Assembly: GCA_013178015.1 (NCBI GenBank)
Contig: JABLXR010000009.1
Coordinates: forward strand, 37,251-101,250
Length of the DNA stretch: 64,000 nucleotides
Direction: 5' to 3'
Source: Anaerolineae bacterium
GTDB lineage: Bacteria > Chloroflexota > Anaerolineae > DRVO01
Under the pieces are notes generated by a model. It was not told where the DNA came from and ran no database searches. It was given only the letters and a program-made list of their open reading frames with translations. The position numbers and the translations under genes are program-made. Of this stretch, positions 18,677-30,661 are shown one piece after another; the first letter of the stretch is position 1, and every line of letters starts with the position of its first letter.

Positions 18677-19013
18677 GCGAGCCAGGACGCTTCCGTCCGG
18701 GCGGGATGACCGCGTCTCCCAGGGCCGAAGCCGGGAGCGAGCACTTGCCGACCGCCTAGGCAAGGGCAGTCCGACGGCGCTTCGGCTGGGATCCGAGGTG
18801 CGGCGTGGCTCCTCCCATGCTCATTGCGTCTTCGCTGGCTCAGGTGCGCCCTTGACTAGTCCGCTCCCCCAGGCGCGTTGATGCCCTTCCACATCGCCAA
18901 GCAGGGCCCTGGTGCGTGTGGGCGCACGCACTCCTCAGCGATCTGGGGCGTCCGAGGCAGAAGATGCTATCGCCCTGGCTCCTCTTCGCTGGCTCGGGCG
19001 GTTGCTGCTTTGA
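18677..19013. other. Gene-free gap upstream of secA
   Basis: About 340 bp without a credible gene. It holds one dispersed hairpin repeat (18902-18948) and a separate exact 13-nt direct repeat, TCTTCGCTGGCTC, at 18829-18841 and 18983-18995. No structural RNA was recognised. Confidence 0.6.
18902..18948 (+). repeat. Dispersed hairpin repeat, copy 4
   Basis: Begins CAGGGCCCTGG and contains TGTGGGCGCACGCACTCCTC. The same order of elements as at 1831, 1896 and 9515, although the closing arm (ATCTGGGGC) is diverged. Confidence 0.5.
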
Positions 19014-19022
19014 TGGTATAAT
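19014..19022 (+). promoter_or_regulatory. Extended -10 promoter of secA
   Basis: TGG-TATAAT with a perfect hexamer at 19017-19022. No convincing -35 is seen at 17 nt. The leader to the secA ATG is about 48 nt. Confidence 0.5.
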
Positions 19023-19076
19023 GAGCCTTATGACTGCAGACGACAGAATGGGTCCAAGTGACTGGATGGTTCGAGC

Positions 19077-21980
<2,904 letters not shown>

Positions 21981-22033
21981 ATGCCCGGAGACGAGTGAGC
22001 CTCAGTACGAAGGCTGAACGTGCTTGGCGCCGA

Positions 22034-22852
22034 TCACCCTGCCAGGATGAGGATTCTTACCCCGACCAGCAGGAGGGCGATGGCGAGACCGCGCATGATC
22101 CATGTCCCGTGCACGCGCCTGGAGAGCGCCGCTCCGACCTGTGCCCCCACGAGTGCTCCTGCCGCGAGGAGTATCGTGCGCCGGATGCCAACCGAGAAGG
22201 CGCCCGTTGCGATGTGGGTGGCAGTGCCCGCGAGAGCGGTCATCGCTAGGATGAAGTGTGAAGTGGCACAGGCGATGTGCGTGGGGAAGTGCAGCAAGTA
22301 GACCAGAGCGGGCACATGGATGATGCCGCCGCCGATCCCCAGCAGGCTGGAAACGTACCCCACGACCATGCTCAGCATGACCCCGACCACGGGGTCATAC
22401 CCGAAGGCGTGGCTGGTACCGTCTGCTTCCACAAGGTGGCAAGCCAGGTGACGCCTGGGCAAGGGGCCCGCAGCTTCCTGCTCGGCGTTCGGCCGTAACA
22501 ACAGGAAGACCGACCCCAGGATCAGTACCACTGCGAAGATGAGATTGAACTCCTGGCGAGGGATGAACGAGGTAGTGAGGGCTCCCAGGATCGCGCCAGG
22601 CACTGTGGCGGCCGAGAACAGCAGGCCTGAGCGGTAGTGGACGCGTCGCATCCTGCCATACGCCACAGAGCCAGACAGAGCGTTGAAGAAGACAACGGCC
22701 AGAGAGATGCTGGTGACGACCTCCGGCTTCTCATTGGGATAGAGGAGGAGGAGCGCTGGCACTAGCACAAACCCGCCACCAGCGCCGATCAGCGTGCCAT
22801 AGGCCGCAACAACGAATCCCAGAGGGATGAGCCACCAGTAGTGCCAGATCAA
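22034..22852 (-). CDS. TauE/SafE-family (DUF81) anion exporter
   Basis: 272 aa with about eight membrane segments. The two family repeats are seen as GTLIGAGGGFVLVPALLLLYP at the N-terminus and GYVSSLLGIGGGIIHVPALVYLLH in the middle. These proteins export sulfite, sulfoacetate or related organosulfur anions; the substrate here is unknown. The frame is open to an ATG at 22960, but that adds 36 Arg/Ser/Ala-rich residues. A TTG at 22852 with AGGAG 9 nt upstream starts the protein just before the first membrane segment, so I prefer it. It lies at the end of the purine cluster in the same direction and may be co-transcribed. Confidence 0.8.
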   Translation of the reverse strand: MIWHYWWLIPLGFVVAAYGTLIGAGGGFVLVPALLLLYPNEKPEVVTSISLAVVFFNALSGSVAYGRMRRVHYRSGLLFSAATVPGAILGALTTSFIPRQEFNLIFAVVLILGSVFLLLRPNAEQEAAGPLPRRHLACHLVEADGTSHAFGYDPVVGVMLSMVVGYVSSLLGIGGGIIHVPALVYLLHFPTHIACATSHFILAMTALAGTATHIATGAFSVGIRRTILLAAGALVGAQVGAALSRRVHGTWIMRGLAIALLLVGVRILILAG

Positions 22853-23016
22853 AGTGCTTGCTCCTGAAGTCGAGGGTTGAGAACGGCATCTTGCGCGTGC
22901 GGCTGCAACTGCACGCGTGCTGGTACCGCGCTCGCGCCAAGCGAACCGCGGTGTGGTCAACCAGAGGTTGGCTTCCGCGGGGTTTCGCCGCCCGCCTGCG
23001 TCGGCGGCGCCAGCTG

Positions 23017-24546
23017 CTAATGTAGAAGGTGGCGCATGCCGGTGAAGACCATGGCCAGGCCGTGCTTGTCAGCCGCGGCGATCACGTCCTGGTCCCGCAC
23101 TGAGCCGCCGGATTGGATCACCGAGGTCACTCCCGTCCCGGCTGCCACCTCGATGCCGTCGGCGAAGGGGAACATGGCATCGGAGGCCATGGCGGCACCT
23201 CTGGCCCTCTCGCCAGCCTTGCGAGCGGCTATCCACACGGAGTCGATGGGACTCATTTGCCCAGCGCCGACGCCCACCGTGGCCATCCCCTGGGCGAGCA
23301 CGATGGCGCTAGACTTTACGTGCTTGGCCACCTTCCAGGCAAACCGCAGGGAGCGCATCTCCTCTTCGGTAGGCTGGCGCCGGGTGACCACCTTTAGTTC
23401 GGCCGCGTCGCCGTGATCCGGCGTTTGCACCAGCCCGCCGCCAACGATCTTGCGCAAGTCGCAGGCCGGCCTGGTCGCCACTTCGGGCACGACGAGCACC
23501 CGCAGGTCGGCCCTCCTGGCCAGGCGCCCCAGAGCCTCCTGGCTGTAGCCGGGGGCCAGCAACACCTCCACGAAGAGATCATCCAGGGCCTCCACGAAGT
23601 CGGCCGCCACTGGGCGGTTCACGGAGATTACGCTGCCGAAGGCGGAGACGGGGTCGCTGGCCAGAGCCTGCTTAAGGGCGGTCACCGGATCCGCGGCCAC
23701 CGCCGCCCCGCAGGGGTTGTTGTGCTTAATGACGGACACCGCCGACTCCTGGAACTCCTGGGTGACGGCCAGGGCGGCCGCTGCGTCTATGATGTTGTTG
23801 TAAGAGAGTGGCTTCCCCTGAACGACCTGTGCCTGAGGCAGGCCACAGCGAGCGCCACTCTCCCGATACAAGGCCGCCTTCTGGTGCGGGTTTTCGCCAT
23901 AGCGCAAGTCCTGCACCTTCTCGAAGGCAAAAGAGATCGCCTCAGGGAAGCCGCTGCCCGCGAATCCGGCATCATAGAGATGGCGCGAGATGACAGTGTC
24001 GTAGCTGGCGGTGTGAGTGAAGGCCTTCTGGGCCAGCCGACGGCGGATCCGTTCGCTCACCTCGCCCCGCTGCCGCAGCTCATCCAACACCATCCCGTAG
24101 TCCCTGGGGTCCACCAGCACGGCCACCCGGGCAAAGTTCTTGGCGGCGGCTCGCAGCAGAGCTACGCCACCTATGTCTATCTGCTCCACGATGTCGTCCA
24201 GCGAAGCCCCGGGTGTGGCGATGGTCTGAGCGAAGGGATACAGGTTGACCACAACCAGGTCTATGGGCTTGATCCCCAGCTGGCGTAGCTCCTCCATATG
24301 CTCAGGCGTCGGGCGCGCCAGCAGGCCGGCGTGTATCACGGGGTGCAGGGTCTTTACCCTGCCTCCCAGCACCTCAGGGAATCCGGTCAGGTCGCTTACC
24401 TCCAGGACCGTCAGGCCGGCCTGGCGCAGAGCGCGCGCGGTGCCGCCGCTGCCAATCAATTCCACGCCCAGGTCCGACAGGGCCTGGCCCAGCTCAACCA
24501 GGCCGGCCTTGTCATAGACACTCAACAGGGCTCTCTTGACCTTCAT
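23017..24546 (-). CDS. purH: Bifunctional AICAR formyltransferase / IMP cyclohydrolase
   Basis: 509 aa. Last two steps of IMP synthesis. The N-terminal MGS-like cyclohydrolase domain is seen as KVKRALLSVYDKAGLVELG, GSGGTARALRQAG, GRVKTLHPVIHAGLL. The C-terminal transformylase domain has RYGENPHQKAALY, SVIKHNNPCGAAVA (catalytic Lys-His) and the ending SVRDQDVIAAADKHGLAM, VFTGMRHLLH. The ATG at 24546 matches the family start; an ATG 42 nt upstream is rejected. It is the last pur gene of the cluster. Confidence 0.97.
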   Translation of the reverse strand: MKVKRALLSVYDKAGLVELGQALSDLGVELIGSGGTARALRQAGLTVLEVSDLTGFPEVLGGRVKTLHPVIHAGLLARPTPEHMEELRQLGIKPIDLVVVNLYPFAQTIATPGASLDDIVEQIDIGGVALLRAAAKNFARVAVLVDPRDYGMVLDELRQRGEVSERIRRRLAQKAFTHTASYDTVISRHLYDAGFAGSGFPEAISFAFEKVQDLRYGENPHQKAALYRESGARCGLPQAQVVQGKPLSYNNIIDAAAALAVTQEFQESAVSVIKHNNPCGAAVAADPVTALKQALASDPVSAFGSVISVNRPVAADFVEALDDLFVEVLLAPGYSQEALGRLARRADLRVLVVPEVATRPACDLRKIVGGGLVQTPDHGDAAELKVVTRRQPTEEEMRSLRFAWKVAKHVKSSAIVLAQGMATVGVGAGQMSPIDSVWIAARKAGERARGAAMASDAMFPFADGIEVAAGTGVTSVIQSGGSVRDQDVIAAADKHGLAMVFTGMRHLLH

Positions 24547-24616
24547 GGGACGCGTTCTCTCTCCTCGATAGGGTATGCTGGCGACCAAGTGAGATGGCTG
24601 GCGGGCCGCGGCCCGG

Positions 24617-25249
24617 TCACCCCGAGACGGTCACCTCGCCCGTCACCAGGCGGCGCAGGGCCTCCACCAGTGCCTCGTGCTCAGCGCGGTGCACCCGCTC
24701 TTCCAGGTCCTGCAGGGTATCTTCAGGCTGGATGGGGATGCGACGCTCCAGGATCACGGGACCGGCATCCACGTCCTCATCGGGCACCAGGTGCACCATG
24801 AGCCCGGTGTGGGCGATCCTACCTTGGCGGAAGGCTTCGTGAGCGCGCTGGATGGCATGCGTTCCGGGGAACTGCCCAGGCAGGGCGGGGTGCAAGTTGA
24901 TGACCCGATTAGGGAAGTGGCGGAGGAACTCCATGCTCAGCACGTGCATCCAGCCGGCCAGGACAAGCCAATCGGGCTTGTAGGACTGCACTAGCCGGGC
25001 CAGGTCGGCGTCGTACTCCTCGCGGGACTTCCCGGCCTCGCGATAGGGCTTCAAGGGGAAGTACTCCACCGGTATGCCGGCGGCGCGGGCCCGCTCCATG
25101 GCGTAAGCATCCCTGCGGTTGGAGACGACCAGGCATACCTCCGCATCAGGTATGCGCCCGTCGCGGACGGCATCAATGATGGCCTGGAGATTGGAGCCAT
25201 AGCCACTGACCAGGACGGCGATGCGGGCCGGGCGCGAAGCGACGGTCAT
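24617..25249 (-). CDS. purN: Phosphoribosylglycinamide formyltransferase
   Basis: 210 aa. Formyl-tetrahydrofolate-dependent GAR transformylase, step 3 of purine synthesis. The N-terminal loop is LVSGYGSNLQAIID. The catalytic Asn-His pair is in VINLHPALPGQFPGTHAI, and the catalytic Asp is in VPDEDVDAGPVILERRIPI. Length is normal. It lies between purM (27 nt away) and purH (70 nt away) on the same strand. Confidence 0.96.
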   Translation of the reverse strand: MTVASRPARIAVLVSGYGSNLQAIIDAVRDGRIPDAEVCLVVSNRRDAYAMERARAAGIPVEYFPLKPYREAGKSREEYDADLARLVQSYKPDWLVLAGWMHVLSMEFLRHFPNRVINLHPALPGQFPGTHAIQRAHEAFRQGRIAHTGLMVHLVPDEDVDAGPVILERRIPIQPEDTLQDLEERVHRAEHEALVEALRRLVTGEVTVSG

Positions 25250-25276
25250 TGGGGGTGGCCTCCTGCGACTGGATAC

Positions 25277-26305
25277 CTAGATGAGCTCAACCTGATCCTT
25301 CTCCCGGGCTTTGATCTCTCCGATGTGAGCCGCCCCCGGGCCGGCCAGCGACATGGCCCGGCGCAGTTCGTCGGCGGCGACCACGGCTACCATGCCCACG
25401 CCCATGTTGAAGACGCGATACATCTCCCGCTCCTCCACTTGACCTAACCTCTGTATGAGGCCAAAGAGAGGCGGGACGCCCCAGGAGCCCTTGCGCACTA
25501 CAGCACACACGCCGGGAGGCAGCACGCGGGGAATGTTGTCGTAGAACCCTCCGCCGGTGATGTGAGCCAGGGCCTTGACGTGGACGCCCCGGCGGAGGCG
25601 CCGGACCTCGGGCAGGTAAGAGCGGTGAGGGGCAAGAAGGGCATCCGCCAGGGGGAGGCCCAATTCCGGGAATACGTGATCCAGGTCGTAGTCAGCGAAG
25701 ACGCTGCGGATGAGGGTGTAGCCATTGGTGTGGGGCCCGGACGAGGGCAGGCCGATGAGCTGATCCCCGGGCACGACGGACTGGCCGTCAATGATATCGT
25801 CCCTTTCCACCAGCCCCACGATGGCCCCCACTACGTCGAACTGCCCCTCCTGGTAGACGCCGGGCAGCTCGGCTGTCTCCCCGCCGATGAGGGCGCAGCC
25901 CGCGACTCGGCAGGCCATTGCCATGCCGGAGACAAGCGCGGCAATCACCTGGGGGTCCAGCTTGGGGGCAGCTAGGTAATCGAGGAAGAAGAGGGGCTCG
26001 GCCCCCTGCACCAGGATGTCATTCAGGGAGTGATTGACGATGTCCTCGCCCAGTCCCTCGTAGCGGCCCGCCCGAGCGGCGAGCATGGTCTTGGTGCCCA
26101 CGCTGTCGGTGGAGGCGACCAGCACTGGGTGCTGCATCCGGGTGAGGGCAGCGGCCGAGTACAGGCCCCCGAACTGCCCCATGCCGGCCAGTACCTCCGG
26201 GCCGTAGGTGGAGCGCACTGACGCGGTCATCAACTCCAGCGCCTTCATCTTGGTGTCAATGTCCACGCCCGCGCGGCTGTAGGCGCTCTCCTGGCGGCTG
26301 TCCAT
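25277..26305 (-). CDS. purM: Phosphoribosylformylglycinamidine cyclo-ligase (AIR synthetase)
   Basis: 342 aa. Closes the imidazole ring, using ATP. Motifs: SYSRAGVD-type opening (AYSRAGVDIDTK), VASTDSVGTKTMLA, NDILVQGAEPLFFLDYLA, LIGGETAELPGVY, and HITGGGFYDNIPRVLP. The ATG at 26305 follows GAGGGAGACACAC. A longer open frame continues upstream into the heptad element H2 and is not coding. The gap to purD is 132 nt and is filled by H2, whereas most neighbours overlap or nearly so. Confidence 0.96.
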   Translation of the reverse strand: MDSRQESAYSRAGVDIDTKMKALELMTASVRSTYGPEVLAGMGQFGGLYSAAALTRMQHPVLVASTDSVGTKTMLAARAGRYEGLGEDIVNHSLNDILVQGAEPLFFLDYLAAPKLDPQVIAALVSGMAMACRVAGCALIGGETAELPGVYQEGQFDVVGAIVGLVERDDIIDGQSVVPGDQLIGLPSSGPHTNGYTLIRSVFADYDLDHVFPELGLPLADALLAPHRSYLPEVRRLRRGVHVKALAHITGGGFYDNIPRVLPPGVCAVVRKGSWGVPPLFGLIQRLGQVEEREMYRVFNMGVGMVAVVAADELRRAMSLAGPGAAHIGEIKAREKDQVELI

Positions 26306-26318
26306 GTGTGTCTCCCTC

Positions 26319-26440
26319 TGATACGTGACAAGCGACACATGACCCGTCATAGGCGACATACGATACGTGGTGTCGCACGCATCACGCATCACGTATCACT
26401 CTTCACGCATCACGTATCACTCTTCACGCGTCACGTGTCA
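26319..26440. repeat. Heptad inverted-arm element H2 (between purD and purM)
   Basis: The right arm, read on the minus strand from 26440 to 26378, is nine uninterrupted 7-nt units (TGACACG, TGACGCG, TGAAGAG, TGATACG, TGATGCG and so on). Its first TGA is the purD stop codon. The left arm, read on the plus strand from 26319 to 26374, has eight more diverged units beginning TGATACG, TGACAAG. It ends 14 nt before the purM ATG, leaving only the ribosome site. The arms can pair. Confidence 0.8.
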
Positions 26441-27727
26441 ATCACACTCTGGCCTCGGCGTGTAAGCCAGGCCCTTAGCCCCGATGTCGGTGCGGTAGTA
26501 GGCACCCGGGAAGCAGATGGCCTCCACCCCTTCGTAGGCAGTGGTGATGGCAGCACTGAGGTCGGGCCCCGTGGCCGTGACGCCTAGAACGCGTCCCCCC
26601 GCGGTTACCAGGCGACCGTCGCGGATGCGGGTGCCGGCATGGAAGACTAGACAACCCCGGCGCTCGGCTTCTTCGATGCCATCAATGGGGTACCCCGTCT
26701 CGTACGGGCCCGGGTACCCGCCTGACGCCATCACTACGCACACGCAGGCGCCCGCGTGCCAGGATACGGCCGTCGAATCCAGATGGCCCCGGGCCGACTG
26801 CAGGCACAGCTCTGCCAGGTCGGCATCGAGCAGGGGCAGCAGTGCCTGGGCCTCGGGATCGCCGAACCGGCAGTTGAATTCCAGCACCTTGAGGCCGTCG
26901 TCGGTCAGTATGAGCCCGGCGTACAGGACTCCGCGATAGGGCCGGCCCTCGGCTTGGAGGCCGGCCACCGCCGGCTCGATGGCCCTCTGCACTGCTTCCG
27001 CCTGAAGCTCGGAAGTGAGGATACCCGCCGGGGCGAAGGCGCCCATGCCGCCGGTGTTGGGGCCCTTGTCCCCGTCATAGATGGGCTTGTGGTCCTGGGC
27101 CGGGAGCATGGCCGCGACGCGCTCCCCGTCGGTGAAGGCAAGGAGGGATACTTCCTGCCCGCAGAGGCGCTCCTCCACTACCACCCGCCGCCCGGCCTCT
27201 CCGAACTCCTGTTCCACCATGGTGGCGCGCAAGGCCTGTTGGGCCTCGTCCATGCTGTCGCACACGATGACGCCCTTCCCTGCAGCCAGTCCGTCCGCTT
27301 TGATCACCGGCGGAGATGGGAGGGAGCGAACGTAAGCGCGTGCTTGCTCGTAGTCGCTGAAAGCGCGAAAGCTGGCGGTGGGTATCCCGTGCCGGGCCAT
27401 GAACTCCTTGGCGAAGACCTTGGACGTCTCGATGGCGGCGGCTGCACGCGAAGGCCCGAAGGCGGCGAGGCCAGCCTCGGTGAGCGCATCGGCCAGCCCC
27501 GCCGCCAGAGGCGCCTCCGGGCCGATCACGGTGAGGTCCACCTGGCGCTCGCGGGCCAAGCGGACCAGCCCTTGCACGTCGTTGGGCTGCACCTGGACGT
27601 TCTCACCTAGCGAGGCCGTACCAGGGTTGCCGGGAGCGATAAGCAGTTCGCTCACCGAGGGAGACTGCGCCAGCTTCCAGGCCAAGGCGTGCTCTCGTCC
27701 ACCTGAGCCCACCACCAGGACTCTCAT
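26438..27727 (-). CDS. purD: Phosphoribosylamine-glycine ligase (GAR synthetase)
   Basis: 429 aa. ATP-grasp ligase, step 2 of purine synthesis. N-terminal VLVVGSGGREHALAWKLAQS, then LTVIGPEAPLAAGLADAL, ATP-grasp segment PPVIKADGLAAGKGV, YDGDKGPNTGGMGAF, and VLEFNCRFGDPEAQALLP. Its ATG overlaps the purF stop by 4 nt (ATGA), so translation is coupled. The stop codon is the first unit of heptad element H2. Confidence 0.97.
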   Translation of the reverse strand: MRVLVVGSGGREHALAWKLAQSPSVSELLIAPGNPGTASLGENVQVQPNDVQGLVRLARERQVDLTVIGPEAPLAAGLADALTEAGLAAFGPSRAAAAIETSKVFAKEFMARHGIPTASFRAFSDYEQARAYVRSLPSPPVIKADGLAAGKGVIVCDSMDEAQQALRATMVEQEFGEAGRRVVVEERLCGQEVSLLAFTDGERVAAMLPAQDHKPIYDGDKGPNTGGMGAFAPAGILTSELQAEAVQRAIEPAVAGLQAEGRPYRGVLYAGLILTDDGLKVLEFNCRFGDPEAQALLPLLDADLAELCLQSARGHLDSTAVSWHAGACVCVVMASGGYPGPYETGYPIDGIEEAERRGCLVFHAGTRIRDGRLVTAGGRVLGVTATGPDLSAAITTAYEGVEAICFPGAYYRTDIGAKGLAYTPRPECD

Positions 27728-29127
27728 TGAAGCGCCTCGTATGCCATCTTGTTCTGCTCCGGCTCGAGCTCCACGGGGTAGGACCCGGTGAAGCAGGCAC
27801 GACAGAAGGGGCCGTGCGGCTGTCCGGTGGCGGCGATCATCCCCTCGACGGACAGATAGGCCAAGCTATCGGCGTGAATGTGCTTGCGGATGTCCTCCAC
27901 CGACCTCTGGGCCGCAATCAACTCCTCATACGTGGCCATGTCCACCCCCATGAAGCAGGGGTGACGAAGAGGGGCAGAGGAGATGCGTACGTGCACCTCC
28001 TGGGCCCCGCCGTCGCGCAACAAGTCCACGATGCGCCCGGTAGTGCTACCCCGGACGATGCTGTCGTCCACCACAACCACCTTCTTGCCCCTGAGGTTGT
28101 CCGGCAAAGGGTTCATTTTCAGGGCAATGCCCACCCGCCGGAGTCGGTCGTCGGGCTGAATGAAGGTGCGCCCGATGTACCGGTTCTTCGTGAGCCCTTC
28201 GTTGAACGGTATGCCGCTGGCGTGGGCGTAACCGATGGCGGCGGCGGTGGCCGAGTCGGGCACGCCGATGACGACGTCAGCGTCCACGGGATGCTCACGT
28301 GCCAGTTCGGCCCCCAGTTGCTGGCGCACCGTGTGCAGCAGCCTGCCATTGAGGACGCTATCCGGCCGGGCAAAGTAGATGAACTCGAAGATGCAGAGCG
28401 ATGGCTGCTCTGGCTGGCGCCCACGGACGCTGGCGACCCCGTTCTGGTCCACGCGCACTATCTCCCCGGGGTCTATCTCCCGAATGAACTCGGCGCCCAC
28501 CGTGGCGAGGGCGCAGGATTCGGAGGCGATGACCCAGCCGTCTGGCACCCGGCCCAGGCACAGGGGACGGAAGCCATGCGGATCGCGCACGCCGTAGAGG
28601 GCATCGCGGGTGAGGATGGTCAGGGAGTAGGCGCCTTCCGCTCGGGCCATGAAGGAGCGCAGGCGGTCGGTCCAGTTGTCGCCTGCCCCTCCGGCGATCA
28701 TCTGGGTGATGACCTCGCTGTCGCAGGAGGTGGTGAGGCCGACGCCCTTCTGCAGCAGTTCGCGCCGCAAGGTGCCCGTGTTGACCAGGTTGCCGTTGTG
28801 GGCCACCGCCAGCGGCCCCAGAAAGGACTCGAGAACGAACGGCTGGGCGTTCACCAGGCGCGAGGAGCCCTTGGTGCTGTACCGGTTGTGGCCGATGCCG
28901 ATGTGCCCGGTGAGAGGCCGTAGGTTGTCCTCATTGAACACCTGCAACACCAGGCCCATCGCCTTATGTATGCGCACTGAGCGCCCATCCGACACAGCTA
29001 TGCCGGCACTCTCCTGGCCGCGATGCTGCAGAGCGCTCAGCCCGAAGAACACGGTGCGAGCCACATCGGTGCCCGGCACGAAGGCGCCAAACACGCCGCA
29101 GCTCTCACGGGGCCTGTCAAGATTCAT
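27724..29127 (-). CDS. purF: Amidophosphoribosyltransferase
   Basis: 467 aa. Commits PRPP and glutamine to purine synthesis. RESCGVFGAF puts the glutaminase nucleophile at Cys10, so a nine-residue propeptide must be removed. The PRPP loop is VVVVDDSIVRGSTTG. It is of the Fe-S (Bacillus) type: SLCIFEFIYFARPD, a middle CFMGVDMAT and the C-terminal CRACFTGSYPVE supply four cysteines for a [4Fe-4S] cluster, so the enzyme is likely oxygen-sensitive. It overlaps purD by 4 nt. A purine-nucleotide feedback site is expected from the family but was not located. Confidence 0.97.
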   Translation of the reverse strand: MNLDRPRESCGVFGAFVPGTDVARTVFFGLSALQHRGQESAGIAVSDGRSVRIHKAMGLVLQVFNEDNLRPLTGHIGIGHNRYSTKGSSRLVNAQPFVLESFLGPLAVAHNGNLVNTGTLRRELLQKGVGLTTSCDSEVITQMIAGGAGDNWTDRLRSFMARAEGAYSLTILTRDALYGVRDPHGFRPLCLGRVPDGWVIASESCALATVGAEFIREIDPGEIVRVDQNGVASVRGRQPEQPSLCIFEFIYFARPDSVLNGRLLHTVRQQLGAELAREHPVDADVVIGVPDSATAAAIGYAHASGIPFNEGLTKNRYIGRTFIQPDDRLRRVGIALKMNPLPDNLRGKKVVVVDDSIVRGSTTGRIVDLLRDGGAQEVHVRISSAPLRHPCFMGVDMATYEELIAAQRSVEDIRKHIHADSLAYLSVEGMIAATGQPHGPFCRACFTGSYPVELEPEQNKMAYEALQ

Positions 29128-29160
29128 CGCATTCCTGCCTGGAGGACGGCGCGGCTCCGG

Positions 29161-29643
29161 CTACGACCCGCGCAACCGCCTGTCGTCCTCAATGATTCGA
29201 TTCTCGTTCTCACGCTGTTCCTTCCGCACTGTCTCGGCCAGTGACGCCTGGCCCAATCCCAATATCTTGGCTGCGGCCAGGGCGGCATTGCCCGGCTCCA
29301 ATACCACCAGCGGCGCGACCCCGCCTGGCATCCGCAGAGAGGAGTATATGTCCGCCCCACCGAAGGAGTCCGACACGGGTGGGCAGGTGATGACCGGAGC
29401 CGACACCGAGGCGTCAACCAGGCCACCGAGGGCGTTCGAGCGCCCGGCCACGGTGATGTATACCCTGTTGCCGCCCTGCTCTTCGTAGCGGGCCAGCACC
29501 TCCAGCAGGTGGCGGACGCTCTTGTGAGCGGAGGCGACTCTCATCTCCACCTCTACGCCCCAGGACACAAGGGGGGCCCGGATTCTCTCAGCGTGGTCTC
29601 TATCCGACGCTGATCCCATGATGATGATGGCTCTGCTCGGCAC
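29161..29643 (-). CDS. purE: AIR carboxylase, class II PurE type
   Basis: 160 aa. The sequence fits the class II enzymes that carboxylate AIR directly with CO2, as in the PurE half of animal PAICS, rather than class I N5-CAIR mutase. It has SAHKSV where class I has SAHRTP, and the block YITVAGRSNALGGLV, PVITCPPVSDSFGGADIYSS, LRMPGGVAPLVVL matches the PAICS pattern (VAGRSNGLG, PVISCPP, SSLRLP). No purK is present in the cluster, which fits. It lies between purC (37 nt upstream) and purF (33 nt downstream) on the same strand. Confidence 0.9.
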   Translation of the reverse strand: MPSRAIIIMGSASDRDHAERIRAPLVSWGVEVEMRVASAHKSVRHLLEVLARYEEQGGNRVYITVAGRSNALGGLVDASVSAPVITCPPVSDSFGGADIYSSLRMPGGVAPLVVLEPGNAALAAAKILGLGQASLAETVRKEQRENENRIIEDDRRLRGS

Positions 29644-29680
29644 TGATCCTTGCCTCTAATTGTTCTGGGTGGGTGACAGG

Positions 29681-30661
29681 TCAGGCGCTCAAGATGCCCG
29701 CCCTGCGCAGCGAGTCCCTGATCCTGTCCTCAGCGGGGTATCGAGCGGGTTCGAAGGCCGCTCCTGTGATGGCCTCATAAACCTGTACGTACCGCTGGGC
29801 GGCGGCTACCACCAGATCATCCCCCATCGGGGGAGGATCACCTTCTCCCCGGTATCCCTGTTCTGAGTACCAAAGGCGCACAAACTCTTTGTCCAGGTTC
29901 TCGGGCTCTAGCTCTTGGTCCACTCGCTCCTGGTAGCTCTCGGCCTTCCAGAACCGAGACGAGTCAGGTGTGTGGACCTCGTCTATGACCACAATCTGCC
30001 CACCCACCCGGCCAAACTCGTACTTGGTATCTACCAGTATTATACCAGCTTGCTGGCAGATTTCCTGTCCGCGAGCGAAGAGGCGGAGGGCGCTCTCCAC
30101 GATAGCTCTCCAGTCGTCTTCGGACACGAGGCCGCGCTCGACGATCTCGGCTGGGGTGATGCGCTCGTCGTGACCGCCCGGACCGGTGGCGCGGGTGGTG
30201 GGGGTGATGACAGGCTCGGGAAGGGCCTGGTTCTTCCTCAAGCCCTCCGGCAGTCGGATGCCGTACATCTCCCGCTGGCCCCGCTCGTAGCTGTACCAGA
30301 GCGAGGTGGTGGTGACCCCGGTAATGTAGCCGCGCACTACCACTTCCACCGGGAAGGGCTTGCTCTCCCGGGCGAGCATCACGTTGGGGTCGGGAGTGTC
30401 CAGCATGTGGCTGGGCACAACGTCCTCCAGGGCTTCGAACCAGAAGCGGCTGAGCTGGTTAAGCACCTGACCCTTGTACGGCACCACGCCGAGCACCCGG
30501 TCGAAAGCCGAGAGGCGGTCCGTGGTGATGAGCACCCGCCGGTCGCCCACGACGTAGCTGTCGCGCACCTTGCCGCGCTGCACTGGCCCCAGCTCGGGCA
30601 AGTCCATAGCCCGCAGGGCGTGGGGCTGCACATCCAGGATTGTCTCGCGGGTCGGGATCAT
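29681..30661 (-). CDS. purC: SAICAR synthetase
   Basis: 326 aa. Ligates aspartate to CAIR, using ATP. It is the longer, ADE1-like form rather than the 240-aa enterobacterial form: RGKVRDSYVVGDRRVLITT, DRLSAFDRVLG, PFPVEVVVRGYITGV, GIILVDTKYEFG, VIDEVHTPDSSRFW. Its start overlaps the purB stop by 4 nt (ATGA). Residue choice and length resemble the eukaryotic-type enzymes, as for the neighbouring class II purE, but bacterial long forms are common. Confidence 0.96.
   Translation of the reverse strand: MIPTRETILDVQPHALRAMDLPELGPVQRGKVRDSYVVGDRRVLITTDRLSAFDRVLGVVPYKGQVLNQLSRFWFEALEDVVPSHMLDTPDPNVMLARESKPFPVEVVVRGYITGVTTTSLWYSYERGQREMYGIRLPEGLRKNQALPEPVITPTTRATGPGGHDERITPAEIVERGLVSEDDWRAIVESALRLFARGQEICQQAGIILVDTKYEFGRVGGQIVVIDEVHTPDSSRFWKAESYQERVDQELEPENLDKEFVRLWYSEQGYRGEGDPPPMGDDLVVAAAQRYVQVYEAITGAAFEPARYPAEDRIRDSLRRAGILSA

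Noticed and set aside
26319..26440. Possible CRISPR-like or tandem minisatellite array between purD and purM.
   Set aside because: Units are 7 nt with no spacers and no cas genes nearby; the two arms are inverted, so it is classed with the heptad elements.
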